The notes under the pieces: model-generated
Database searches by the model: none
What the model was told of the DNA's origin: nothing
Seen by the model: only the letters and a program-made list of their open reading frames with translations
NCBI RefSeq assembly: GCF_003576315.1
Contig: NZ_QWFZ01000003.1
Coordinates: 806,001 to 870,000, forward strand
Length of the DNA stretch: 64,000 nt
DNA from: Henriciella mobilis
GTDB taxonomy: Bacteria; Pseudomonadota; Alphaproteobacteria; Caulobacterales; Hyphomonadaceae
Direction of reading: 5' to 3'
Shown: piece by piece, positions 1-7,911 of the stretch
Layout of the letters: every line of letters starts with the position of its first letter
Numbering within the stretch: the first letter of the stretch is position 1
Position numbers and translations under genes: made by a program

Positions 1-315
1 CTGTTCATGGAGCAGTATACCGAGCTCTGGCAGGCGCTTGACGAGCTGGCCGAGCGTATTCGCGCCCTTGGCGCCTTTGCGCCAATGTCCAGCGAAGAGG
101 TGCTGTCCCATGCCTCGATCAAGCCGGACAATGGCGTCCCGGATGCAGAAGACATGATAAATAACCTCGTGCGCGGGAACGAAACCCTGGCGCAAGTTGC
201 CAAGAAAGGCGTCAAAGTCGCGGAGGCCGGTGACGACACAGTGACGGCCGATCTGCTCACCCAGCGGGCCGCCATCGCCGAGAAGACGGCCTGGATGCTG
301 CGCGCCAGCCTTTAA
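1..315 (+). CDS. dps: Dps-family DNA-binding ferritin-like protein, C-terminal part (5' truncated by window)
   Basis: The reading frame is open from the first base and ends in TAA at 313-315, so only about the last 104 residues are present. The start LFMEQYTELW...ELAERIRALG is the typical Dps helix that follows the ferroxidase histidine segment, and the C-terminal helix (TADLLTQR...EKTAWMLRASL) is also Dps-like. Known role of the family: dodecameric cytoplasmic cage that oxidises and stores iron and protects DNA in stress and stationary phase. The ferroxidase residues and promoter lie outside the window. A terminator hairpin follows at once. Confidence 0.85.
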   Translation: MFMEQYTELWQALDELAERIRALGAFAPMSSEEVLSHASIKPDNGVPDAEDMINNLVRGNETLAQVAKKGVKVAEAGDDTVTADLLTQRAAIAEKTAWMLRASL

Positions 316-332
316 GGTCCTGAAAAAATGAC

Positions 333-370
333 AAAAAAAGGCCCGGCAGCGAATAAATCGCGCCGGGCTT
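333..370 (+). terminator. Rho-independent terminator after dps
   Basis: Stem GCCCGGC (341-347) pairs with GCCGGGC (362-368), with a possible inner GCG/CGC pair. A run of A precedes it (333-339), but only TT follows on the plus strand. The A-run before the stem would act as a U-run for transcription from the other side. The rest of 316-527 shows no credible gene. Confidence 0.6.
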
Positions 371-498
371 GTTCAGTTCGGTTCCTATTTGGAGGGAGGA
401 AACGCACAATCGGAGGACGATGTGCTAAGGCCGGAACCAAGGCTCAGCCGAGAGGTAGGGCGGTCATCTGCGTATGTGAAGATGCGAATCAGTAGCCA

Positions 499-520
499 AG
501 CCATGCGTTCGTGCATGGCT
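499..520 (-). terminator. Hairpin downstream of the LysR gene
   Basis: AGCCATGC (499-506) and GCATGGCT (513-520) form a perfect 8-bp stem with a 6-base loop, eight bases past the lysR-type stop codon on the minus strand. There is no strong U-run, so termination is plausible but not certain. Confidence 0.4.
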
Positions 521-527
521 GCGTCGG

Positions 528-1451
528 CTAGCTTGCCCGAAGTTGCAGATTTTCTCTTCGGATCGCGTCAACTTCTGCGGTCAGGAAGTCCCGGAAGGTG
601 GCAATCCGCTTCGAGCGCTTGAGGTCGCTCGGGTAGATAAAGAACAGGTCGAAAGTCGGCCCCGTATGATCGGGCAGGACGCGGACGAGGCGCGGCACGG
701 CGCTCGCCATATAGTCCGGCAAGTCGGCAATGCCGATCCCGGCTTCGACGGCCCGCAGCATGGCCGGGACATTTCGCACCATCAGCGTCGCCTTGCGCGG
801 CAGGGTATCGTCCCGCCCGACACGCTGCGCCCAGCTCATCGCATCAAGCGGGGTATTCTCCGTGCCGTAGCCGATGATCCGGTGATTATCGAGGTCCTGA
901 GGTGTGCGCGGCGTGCCGTGGGCTTTCAGGTATTCGGGCGAGGCATAGAGATTGGTTGCCACGGTTCCGAGCTTGCGCTGGATCAGGTCCGACTTGTCAG
1001 CCGCCCACAGGCGAATGGCGCATTCGGCTTCCAGCTTCAGCAGGTCGTAGGATTCGCCGTCATCGAGGCGAAGATCGATCCGCATGCCCGGATGGGCGTT
1101 GATGAAATTGCCGAGACGCGGCACCAGCCAGGTCGAGCCGAAGGCGACCGGAGCGGTCACGACAAGGTCGCCCTGCGCCACATCCTGCTGGTCGCGAAGC
1201 GCGGCGTTGGCCGATTGCGCGGCGGCGGCCATATCCATGGTCGAGCGGTGCAGCGTGTGGCCAGCGTCGGTAAGCACCAGTCCGCGTGCATGGCGTTGGA
1301 AGAGGGACACGCCCAGCTGCTCTTCAAGCGCGGAGATCTGCCGCGAGACAGCCGACTGGGAAATTCCCAGCCGCTCACCGGCGGCAGTCAGGCTTCCGGC
1401 TTCCGCCGCAGCGTGAAAGGATTTCAACTTGTCCCAGTCCATCTGTAACAT
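528..1451 (-). CDS. LysR family transcriptional regulator
   Basis: The 307-residue protein has the classic LysR layout: an N-terminal winged helix-turn-helix at about residues 6-65 (WDKLKSFHAAAEAGSLTAAG, then SQSAVSRQISALEEQLG), followed by a periplasmic-binding-protein-like effector domain (ready by about residue 95, VTAPVAFGSTWLVPRL). The Met at 1442 (MDWDKL) is an equally good start, since neither ATG has a strong ribosome binding site. It acts as a DNA-binding regulator of unknown target. The neighbouring genes (dps convergent, S24 repressor upstream in the same direction) give no obvious regulated pathway, and the divergent target usual for LysR genes is absent. Confidence 0.9.
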   Translation of the reverse strand: MLQMDWDKLKSFHAAAEAGSLTAAGERLGISQSAVSRQISALEEQLGVSLFQRHARGLVLTDAGHTLHRSTMDMAAAAQSANAALRDQQDVAQGDLVVTAPVAFGSTWLVPRLGNFINAHPGMRIDLRLDDGESYDLLKLEAECAIRLWAADKSDLIQRKLGTVATNLYASPEYLKAHGTPRTPQDLDNHRIIGYGTENTPLDAMSWAQRVGRDDTLPRKATLMVRNVPAMLRAVEAGIGIADLPDYMASAVPRLVRVLPDHTGPTFDLFFIYPSDLKRSKRIATFRDFLTAEVDAIRRENLQLRAS

Positions 1452-1516
1452 GGCTTGGCATACGGATTATCCCGAGGGCAAGCGGATAATGTGCTGCGGC
1501 TGCGAAGGTGCGCCGC

Positions 1517-2134
1517 TTACTGGCTGACCCAGAGAATGCGGGCCAGCCAAAGGATTTCGTCAGGTTTGAAGGTCCGTACCGGGTGATCGGGATTGAGTGA
1601 AATCAGTTCGACCTGACGCTCGGTCTGCCGGCCAAGAACCTTCGCCATGACCTCGCCGCTGGCTGTCTTGGCGACGACGCGGTCGCCGCGCCGCAGCTGC
1701 GCGCCGGGGGCGACAATGATGCGGTCGCCGGCTCTGTAGGCCGGCTCCATGCTGTCGCCTGAAATCTCGAGTGCATAGACAGGTTCATCCCCGAGGCCGG
1801 GAAACCGGACCTCGTCCCAGCCGCCGCCGGCGGGAAAGCCCGCATCGTCGAAGAAGCCGTCGGCGCCGGCCTGTGCGAAACCGATCAGCGGGGCGGTCGG
1901 GCCGCGCCGGCCTTCGATGAGCGCTGCGAAATCGTCCATGCCCGCCCCGACCGCATCCAGGGCGCGCGCAATGCTTTCGGTTGATGGCCAGCGCGGGCGT
2001 CCGTCCTTGCTGGCGCGTTTGGACGGATTGAAGCTCGTCGGGTCCAGTCCGGCCAGCCGTGCAAGCCCCGATGCGCTGAGGCCATTGCGCTCGGCCAGCA
2101 GGTCGATGCCACGCCAGACTTCATTGTGCCGCAT
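1517..2134 (-). CDS. S24 (LexA/CI-like) helix-turn-helix repressor with autopeptidase domain
   Basis: About 205 residues when started at MRHNEVWRG (2134). An upstream Met at 2191 exists, but the domain begins at 2134. The N-terminus is a helix-turn-helix (LLAERNGLSASGLARLAGLD). The C-terminal half is an S24 peptidase fold: the catalytic Ser lies in ISGDSMEPAYRAGDRI and the Lys in RGDRVVAKTASGEV. Known for the family: these proteins repress genes and are inactivated by self-cleavage, or use the fold only for dimerisation. Here the usual Ala-Gly cleavage site is not obvious (an AGADGFFDD stretch is a candidate). The protein is common as a stand-alone regulator in alphaproteobacteria and its target is unknown. 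No phage genes are nearby, so a prophage origin is not supported. Confidence 0.85.
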   Translation of the reverse strand: MRHNEVWRGIDLLAERNGLSASGLARLAGLDPTSFNPSKRASKDGRPRWPSTESIARALDAVGAGMDDFAALIEGRRGPTAPLIGFAQAGADGFFDDAGFPAGGGWDEVRFPGLGDEPVYALEISGDSMEPAYRAGDRIIVAPGAQLRRGDRVVAKTASGEVMAKVLGRQTERQVELISLNPDHPVRTFKPDEILWLARILWVSQ

Positions 2135-2233
2135 GATCGCTGCTCCGGTCAGTTGATCATTCCTATCATGGGAATAAATACCTAGCAACATGTCATCTTG
2201 CAGGATCGCAAAAAGCCTGTTTCAAGCGCTGCC

Positions 2234-2584
2234 ATGCTGATTGAGACTTTCGTCTACAAGATCCTTGGCGCTGAGGATCAGGCCCGCGCTGCAAGGCTCG
2301 GTCACACCGATACCGATCTCGACGCCCGTGACGGCTATGTTCACCTGTCATCGAAGGATCAGGTCGGCGAAACGCTGGCCCTGCACTATGCCGGCCAGTC
2401 GGGTGTCCATCTCTACGAATTCGCCGCCGAGCATCTTGGCGGTGACGTGAAGTGGGAGGAATCGCGCGGCGGCCAGCTCTTCCCGCATCTCTATGGCACG
2501 CTGCGTCTGACGGATACCCGGCGCCACTGGGCGCTCGAAACAGGGCCAGACGGCAATCCAGTGCTGCCGGAGGCGCTGCGCTGA
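2234..2584 (+). CDS. DUF952 domain protein
   Basis: The 116-residue protein begins MLIETFVYKIL. The upstream Met at 2198 lacks domain sequence, so 2234 is preferred. It matches the DUF952 pattern: a hydrophobic YKIL start, DGYVHLSSKDQVGETLALHY in the middle, then LPHLYGTL near the end. Function is unknown; the fold is related to small ADP-ribose or glutathione-transferase-neighbour proteins, but no reaction is established. Its stop overlaps the pyrD start (TGATG), so the two are translationally coupled, an arrangement that hints at a housekeeping role. Confidence 0.8.
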   Translation: MLIETFVYKILGAEDQARAARLGHTDTDLDARDGYVHLSSKDQVGETLALHYAGQSGVHLYEFAAEHLGGDVKWEESRGGQLFPHLYGTLRLTDTRRHWALETGPDGNPVLPEALR

Positions 2585-3699
2585 TGTCGCTTGCGGGGCT
2601 GGGGACAATACTGGCGCGCTCGCTGCCGCCTGAAGCGGCGCACACCGCAACGATCAAGGCGCTGAAGGCGGGGATCGGTCTGCCAAAGGTCAGCCCGCTT
2701 CAATGGAATACCCCCGTCAAGCTGCCGCATGCCGGCCTGCAGCTCTTCAACCCGGTCGGGCTGGCGGCGGGGTTCGACAAGAATGCCGAAGTCTTCGAGC
2801 AGATGCTGCGCTTCGGCTTCGGTTTCGTCGAGTGCGGCACCGTCACGCCGCGCCCACAGCCCGGCAATCCGAAGCCGCGCCTGTTCCGACTGACCGAGGA
2901 TGCGGCTGTCATCAACCGCATGGGCTTCAACAATGAGGGATTGCGCGCCTTCTCGGCCCGTATCCGCCATGCACAGAAGCGGCTCTCGCCTGTTGGTGCG
3001 AATGTCGGCGCGAACAAGGACAGTGAAGACCGTATCGCCGATTACGAAGCCGGCATCGAGGCGGTCTATCCGTACGCGCATTACATCACGATCAACATCT
3101 CCTCGCCGAACACGCCCGGCCTTCGCGGCCTGCAGGACAAGGGCGCGCTACAAGAGCTGCTGGAGCGCTGCGGTGCGGCCCGCGACAAGGCGCAGGCCGA
3201 CTATGGCCAGGAGCTCAAGGATGAAGGCCGCTTCGAGGAAGAAGAAGACTGGAAGCCTGTCTTCCTGAAGGTCGCGCCGGATCTCGATGCAACGGCCATC
3301 GGCGACATCATTGAGGTGCTGCGCGGCCCAGGCCACTGGCTCTCCGGCCTCATCGTCTCGAATACGACGCTGGAGCGGCCGGACACGCTGAAAAGCGAGC
3401 ACAAGAGCGAAGCGGGCGGTCTTTCCGGGGCGCCGCTCTTTGTAAAGTCAACGCGCATCCTTCAGGAATTCGCCTCTGAAATCATCGGTGAGTTCGACCT
3501 GATCGGCGCGGGTGGCATATCCAGCGGTGCAGACGCCTATGCGAAAATCCGCGCCGGCGCGCACGCCGTCCAGCTCTACTCGGCGCTGGTTTATCACGGG
3601 CCGGACCTGGTGGCGGAGATCAACAAGGACCTCGCCGCCCGGCTTCACGCCGATGGCTTCACGTCTGTCGAACAGGCTGTGGGTGCGGATCTGCGCTAG
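2584..3699 (+). CDS. pyrD: Quinone-dependent dihydroorotate dehydrogenase (class 2)
   Basis: The 371-residue membrane-associated flavoenzyme oxidises dihydroorotate to orotate in pyrimidine synthesis and passes electrons to quinone. Class 2 features are visible: an N-terminal helical extension (LAGLGTILARSLPPEAAH) for membrane docking, the FMN/substrate segments NPVGLAAGFDKNAE and GFVECGTVTPRPQPGNP, NRMGFNN, INISSPNTPGLR, the catalytic-base region VSNTT, and GAGGISSGADAYAKI. The acidic stretch around residues 206-222 (ELKDEGRFEEEEDW) is longer than in E. coli. The start overlaps the DUF952 stop by one base, and the 3' end overlaps the convergent MATE gene by 41 bases. Confidence 0.97.
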   Translation: MSLAGLGTILARSLPPEAAHTATIKALKAGIGLPKVSPLQWNTPVKLPHAGLQLFNPVGLAAGFDKNAEVFEQMLRFGFGFVECGTVTPRPQPGNPKPRLFRLTEDAAVINRMGFNNEGLRAFSARIRHAQKRLSPVGANVGANKDSEDRIADYEAGIEAVYPYAHYITINISSPNTPGLRGLQDKGALQELLERCGAARDKAQADYGQELKDEGRFEEEEDWKPVFLKVAPDLDATAIGDIIEVLRGPGHWLSGLIVSNTTLERPDTLKSEHKSEAGGLSGAPLFVKSTRILQEFASEIIGEFDLIGAGGISSGADAYAKIRAGAHAVQLYSALVYHGPDLVAEINKDLAARLHADGFTSVEQAVGADLR

Positions 3700-4990
3700 T
3701 GCGGGCGATCAGGCCGGGCAGGTACCAGGCCAGTGCCCCGGCGCGCCAGAGATACATGGTCAGGAAGGCCGACCAGACACCCGTATTCCCAAGCCATGGC
3801 CGCAGGGCGAGGTCCGTGGCGACATAGAGCAGGCAGGACACCACGCCCGCATTGCGCAGCGCGCGGCCCTGCGTTGCGCCGAGGAAGAAGCCGTCGAGCT
3901 GCCAGCAGGCGATGCCGATGAAGGGAACAGCCGCGCAGAAGGGCAGGTAAGCCAGCGCCACGCTGCGGGCCTCCAAGTCAGCGACGAAATGCTCGATGAG
4001 CCAGCCGCCCGCGAAATAATAGGCCAGCGAGATCGCAGCGCCGAATATGAGGGCAAGCTCGGTCGTGACCCGCATCGCGCGAAGCAACCGGGCCCGGTTC
4101 CTGCCGCCATAGGCCTCGCCGATCTCTTTCTCGGCAACAAAGGCGAACCCGTCGAGGATGAAGGCCGATACGCTGATGAATTGCAGCAGGACCTGGTTGC
4201 CGGCGAGCGTCGCTGCACCAAGGCTCGCGCCGGCATTCACGAACCAGGCAAAGGAAAAGAGCAGGGCGAGCGTGCGGATCAGGATGTCGCGATTGGCGCT
4301 CACCAGCTCTGCGAGTCGGGCGCGGTCGAACAGGTCGCGTGAGCGCTGCAGGCCGCCGCGAACCAGCACAAGGCCGAAGCCGAGCGCGACCCATTCGGCG
4401 ATCGCGGTGCCTGCGCCAATCCCGGCCGGCCCCCAGCCAAGCCCTGCCACGAACCAGATGTCGAGCGCGGCATTGGTGCCGTTCATCACGATCTGCAGGG
4501 CAAGCAGTTGGCCCGTCCGTCCGGTCCCGAGGAGCCAGCCATTGATGGCATAGCTCATCAGGATGGCAGGCGCGCCCCAGATGCGCGCATCGAAATAGTC
4601 CTTTGCGAGGGTCTTCACCTGCTCGCCCGCCGAGAAGGGCTGAAAGACAACCATCTTCAGGAGCGGCGAGAGGAGCAGGATGGCCAGCCCGAGTGCCCCG
4701 CCGAGAAGCAGGGCGCGCTGCAGGACCGAGTTGGATTCGACCTGGTCATCGGCGCCTGCCGCCTGAGCCGTCAGCCCGGTCGTCGACATGCGCAGGAAGC
4801 CGAACGCCCAGTAGAGGAAGTTCATCACCACCGCGCCGACGCCGACCGCGCCAAGGTCGAACTTGTCGCCATTCAGGCCCATGACGGCGGTGTCCACCAC
4901 GCCGGTCGAGGCGATGGCCGCCTGCGACAGCATCACGGGGACGGCGAGCGCCATGACCTTTGAGCGGGAGAGCGGCTGGGACATCATCAC
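3659..4990 (-). CDS. MATE family efflux transporter (DinF-like)
   Basis: The 443-residue inner membrane protein has about twelve hydrophobic segments and the MATE N-terminus (SRSKVMALAVPVMLSQAAIASTGVVDTAVMG). MATE transporters export cationic drugs or metabolites using Na+ or H+ gradients. The sequence best fits the DNA-damage-inducible DinF subgroup rather than NorM, but substrate cannot be inferred. The 3' end is inside the pyrD coding sequence (41 bases, convergent). Confidence 0.9.
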   Translation of the reverse strand: MMMSQPLSRSKVMALAVPVMLSQAAIASTGVVDTAVMGLNGDKFDLGAVGVGAVVMNFLYWAFGFLRMSTTGLTAQAAGADDQVESNSVLQRALLLGGALGLAILLLSPLLKMVVFQPFSAGEQVKTLAKDYFDARIWGAPAILMSYAINGWLLGTGRTGQLLALQIVMNGTNAALDIWFVAGLGWGPAGIGAGTAIAEWVALGFGLVLVRGGLQRSRDLFDRARLAELVSANRDILIRTLALLFSFAWFVNAGASLGAATLAGNQVLLQFISVSAFILDGFAFVAEKEIGEAYGGRNRARLLRAMRVTTELALIFGAAISLAYYFAGGWLIEHFVADLEARSVALAYLPFCAAVPFIGIACWQLDGFFLGATQGRALRNAGVVSCLLYVATDLALRPWLGNTGVWSAFLTMYLWRAGALAWYLPGLIARTSADPHPQPVRQT

Positions 4991-5052
4991 GCGCTGGCAT
5001 ATGGGCCGGGGCGGCGCTTGACAATCGGCGCGGTGAGGGCACTTCGAAAGGG

Positions 5053-5958
5053 ATGCGCCTGCCGATCGTTCATCATCCCGACTATGACGCCGACAGCGTG
5101 CCGGACAGGCACCGTTTCCCGATGCGCAAATACTCGCTTGTGGCGGAGCTGCTGCGGGCCCGCGGCGAGGCGATGACGGTGCCGCAGCACGCGCCGCAGC
5201 GCTGGCTCAACCTTGCCCATGACCCCGACTATGTCACAGCGGTGCTCACCTCTTCGGTCGATGCAAAGACCGCGCGGCGCATCGGCTTCGAGATGACGCC
5301 AGCCATCGCGGCGCGGACCTGTGCTTCGGTCGGCGGGACCTGTCTCGCCGCCCGCCTCGCGCTCGACCATGGGGCCGCTGTCACGCTCGCAGGCGGCAGC
5401 CATCATGCCAGCTATGAGGGCGGGGCGGGCTTCTGCGTCTTCAACGATGTCGCGGTCGCCGCGCGCGTCATGCTGGAGGAGGGTCATGTGCGCCAGGTCG
5501 CTGTCATCGACTGCGACGTCCATCATGGCGACGGCACCGCTCGCATCTTCGCGGGCGACCGGCGCGTGTTCACCGCGTCGATCCACTGCGAGGACAACTG
5601 GCCGCTGGAGAAGCCGCCATCCGATCTCGATGTCGGGCTGGATAAGGAGACCGAGGACGAGGACTATCTGGAAGCGTTGACGGGCTTTGTCAGTGCCGTA
5701 TTTGAACGCACTGCGCCCGATATCGTCTTCTACAATGCCGGTGTCGACCCGCATGCCGACGACCGGCTCGGCCGGCTCTGTCTCAGCGATGATGGGCTGA
5801 AGACCCGCGACCGGATTGTGGCTGAGGCCTGCGCGCGCCGCGGGGTGCCGATTGTCGGGGTGTTGGGCGGCGGTTATTCCAGCGACGCAATGGCTGTTGC
5901 ACAGCGCCATGTTTTCATGGTGGACGCCCTCCACAAGGTCGCAGCGGTTTCCGCCTGA
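5053..5958 (+). CDS. Histone deacetylase-like (class IV type) amidohydrolase
   Basis: The 301-residue protein starts at MRLPIVHHPDYDADSVP with the first domain residues. The Zn-hydrolase signature is complete: tandem His (GGSHHASYEGGAGFCVFND, residues 115-133), VIDCDVHHGDGTA (151-163) with metal ligands Asp and His, and the Asp-containing YNAGVDPHADDRLGRL. Bacterial relatives deacetylate acetyl-lysine, polyamines or other acetamides. Its compact size and these motifs are like HDAC11-type proteins. It is 41 bases upstream of recQ on the same strand. Substrate is unknown. Confidence 0.88.
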   Translation: MRLPIVHHPDYDADSVPDRHRFPMRKYSLVAELLRARGEAMTVPQHAPQRWLNLAHDPDYVTAVLTSSVDAKTARRIGFEMTPAIAARTCASVGGTCLAARLALDHGAAVTLAGGSHHASYEGGAGFCVFNDVAVAARVMLEEGHVRQVAVIDCDVHHGDGTARIFAGDRRVFTASIHCEDNWPLEKPPSDLDVGLDKETEDEDYLEALTGFVSAVFERTAPDIVFYNAGVDPHADDRLGRLCLSDDGLKTRDRIVAEACARRGVPIVGVLGGGYSSDAMAVAQRHVFMVDALHKVAAVSA

Positions 5959-5999
5959 ACCGGCTTGCGCCGCTGGCGCGACTCCCGCCAAAAGACGGT

Positions 6000-7841
6000 A
6001 TGCCCGCTGCCATTATCGCCGAACCTCAGGAAACGCCGCTCGACCTCTTGAAGCGTGTTTATGGCTATGAGGCCTTCCGCGGCCTTCAAGCCGATGTCAT
6101 TGCCGATGCCATGGCGGGCCGGGACGTGCTGGCAGTCCTGCCGACCGGTGGCGGCAAGTCGCTTTGCTACCAGATCCCGGCCATCCTTCGTGACGGGGTC
6201 GGCCTTGTCGTCTCGCCGCTGATCGCGCTGATGGCCGACCAGGTCGATGCGCTGAAGGCTTTAGGCGTACGGGCCGAACGGCTCGATTCCTCCATGGCCT
6301 TCGAGGACAAGACAGAGGCGCTGAACGCGGCGGCGCGCGGCGAGATGGACCTGCTCTATCTGTCGCCGGAAGCGCTGGCGACGGGTCTTGCCGGGCGCCT
6401 GTCGCAGCTACCGGTATCGCTGATCGCGATCGATGAAGCCCACTGTGTCAGCCAGTGGGGCCATGATTTCCGGCCTGATTACCGCGCGCTTGGCCGGCTG
6501 AAGGAGATGTTTCCGGGGGTGCCGCGCATGGCGGTGACGGCAACGGCCGACTCGCGCACCCGCGACGATATTCTCGCCCAGCTCGACCTGCGCGAACCAC
6601 ACACGCATGTGGCAAGTTTCGACCGTCCAAACCTGGCGCTCGGCGCCGAGCCGAAGGGCGGCGGGAGGTCTGATCGGGTCATCGCGCTGGTCAAGGCGCA
6701 CAAGGGCGAGAGCGGGATTGTCTATGCGGCGACGCGCGATGGCACCGAGAAGCTCGCCGAAGCGCTGGAGAAGGCCGGCATCCCGGCGCTTGCCTATCAT
6801 GCCGGGCTTGATCCTGAGGTGCGGGCCGAGCGCCAGCGCCGCTTCCTGCTGGAAGAGGGGCTGACCATGTGCGCGACCGTCGCCTTCGGCATGGGCGTGG
6901 ACAAGCCGGATGTGCGTTTCGTGATCCATGCCGATCCGCCCAAGACGCTGGAAGCCTACTGGCAGGAAGTCGGCCGCGCGGGCCGGGACGGAAAACCGGC
7001 TGAAGGCTACGCCCTGTTCGGCCCGGCCGACATGCGCCGCTCGATCAGCTGGACGATGGAGGGCGACGCGGCCGACGAGGTCAAACGCGTCCAGCTCAAC
7101 AAGACCCGCCAGCTTTTTGCATTCTTTAATGGAACGGAGTGCCGCCGGGCAGCGGTCCGCAAATATTTCGGCGAGACCGATGTCGAGCCCTGCGGCGACT
7201 GCGACAATTGCCAGCGCGAACCGGGCGAGGGCTATGACGCCACGAAGTTCGCGCAGATGGCGGTGTCTGCCGTCATCCGCTGCGGCCAGCGGATCGGGCG
7301 CGGTCGGCTTATCATCCACCTGCTCGGCCAGGCCAAGGATGGCTTTGACGAGGACATGCAGGCCCTGTCGACCTATGGCATCGGCACAGACCTATCGAAG
7401 CAGGGCTGGAATGCTGTGTTTGACGAGCTGCTCTTCTCGGGGCTGCTGGCCGAGGGCGGCGATGCCATGCGCCCGGTCATCATCGTGCCCGATGCGGACG
7501 CCGCCAAGGCGCTGTTCCGGGGCGAGAGCGAAGTCTGGCTGCGCAGCGATCCGAATGTCCGCAAGAAGCGTACGCGTCAGCGCTCGGCCGCCGCGGACTA
7601 TTCCGGCGAACTGTCCGAGCGCGACCAGTCGCTGTTCGACATGCTGCGCACCTGGCGGCTCGAGACGGCCAAGGCCAAGGGCGTGCCGCCTTATGTCATT
7701 TTCCATGACAAGACGCTGGCGGCAATTGCGCAGGAACGCCCGTCCAGCCAGGACAGCCTGCGCGCGATTTCCGGGGTCGGCGAGAAGAAAGCCGGGCGCT
7801 ACGCCGCTGAAATTGCGCGCCTTGTCGCTGAGGCCGCGTGA
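6000..7841 (+). CDS. recQ: ATP-dependent DNA helicase RecQ
   Basis: This 613-residue 3'-5' DNA helicase is used in recombination and replication-fork repair. The domains are in order: a superfamily 2 core with Walker A TGGGKS (49-54), DEAH (145-148) and the RecQ aromatic loop HDFRPDYR; the second RecA domain with TVAFGMGVDKPDVRFVIH and QEVGRAGRDG; the RecQ zinc site (CRRAAVRKYF...CGDCDNC); a winged helix; and a C-terminal HRDC domain (about 530-610). Length is as in E. coli RecQ. The gene lies downstream of the deacetylase and ends 70 bases before the next operon. Confidence 0.97.
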   Translation: MPAAIIAEPQETPLDLLKRVYGYEAFRGLQADVIADAMAGRDVLAVLPTGGGKSLCYQIPAILRDGVGLVVSPLIALMADQVDALKALGVRAERLDSSMAFEDKTEALNAAARGEMDLLYLSPEALATGLAGRLSQLPVSLIAIDEAHCVSQWGHDFRPDYRALGRLKEMFPGVPRMAVTATADSRTRDDILAQLDLREPHTHVASFDRPNLALGAEPKGGGRSDRVIALVKAHKGESGIVYAATRDGTEKLAEALEKAGIPALAYHAGLDPEVRAERQRRFLLEEGLTMCATVAFGMGVDKPDVRFVIHADPPKTLEAYWQEVGRAGRDGKPAEGYALFGPADMRRSISWTMEGDAADEVKRVQLNKTRQLFAFFNGTECRRAAVRKYFGETDVEPCGDCDNCQREPGEGYDATKFAQMAVSAVIRCGQRIGRGRLIIHLLGQAKDGFDEDMQALSTYGIGTDLSKQGWNAVFDELLFSGLLAEGGDAMRPVIIVPDADAAKALFRGESEVWLRSDPNVRKKRTRQRSAAADYSGELSERDQSLFDMLRTWRLETAKAKGVPPYVIFHDKTLAAIAQERPSSQDSLRAISGVGEKKAGRYAAEIARLVAEAA

Positions 7842-7844
7842 AGC

Positions 7845-7869
7845 GGAACCCTTGCCAACAGGTCTCGTT
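7845..7869 (+). promoter_or_regulatory. Candidate EcfG (general stress sigma factor) promoter for the GNAT-nitrilase operon
   Basis: GGAAC (7845-7849), exactly 16 bases, then CGTT (7866-7869). This is the alphaproteobacterial EcfG/SigT consensus (GGAAC-N16/17-CGTT). It sits 43 bases upstream of the ATG at 7912 in the short gap after recQ. Inference from motif only. Confidence 0.6.
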
Positions 7870-7911
7870 ACCCTTTCTTAAGAGGGGTCCGAACGAGCAA
7901 GAGGAGGCTTG

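Noticed and set aside
3659-3699. pyrD/MATE 41-base convergent overlap as a possible frameshift or annotation error.
   Set aside because: Both ends match family C-termini, so it is a real short overlap, common in compact genomes.
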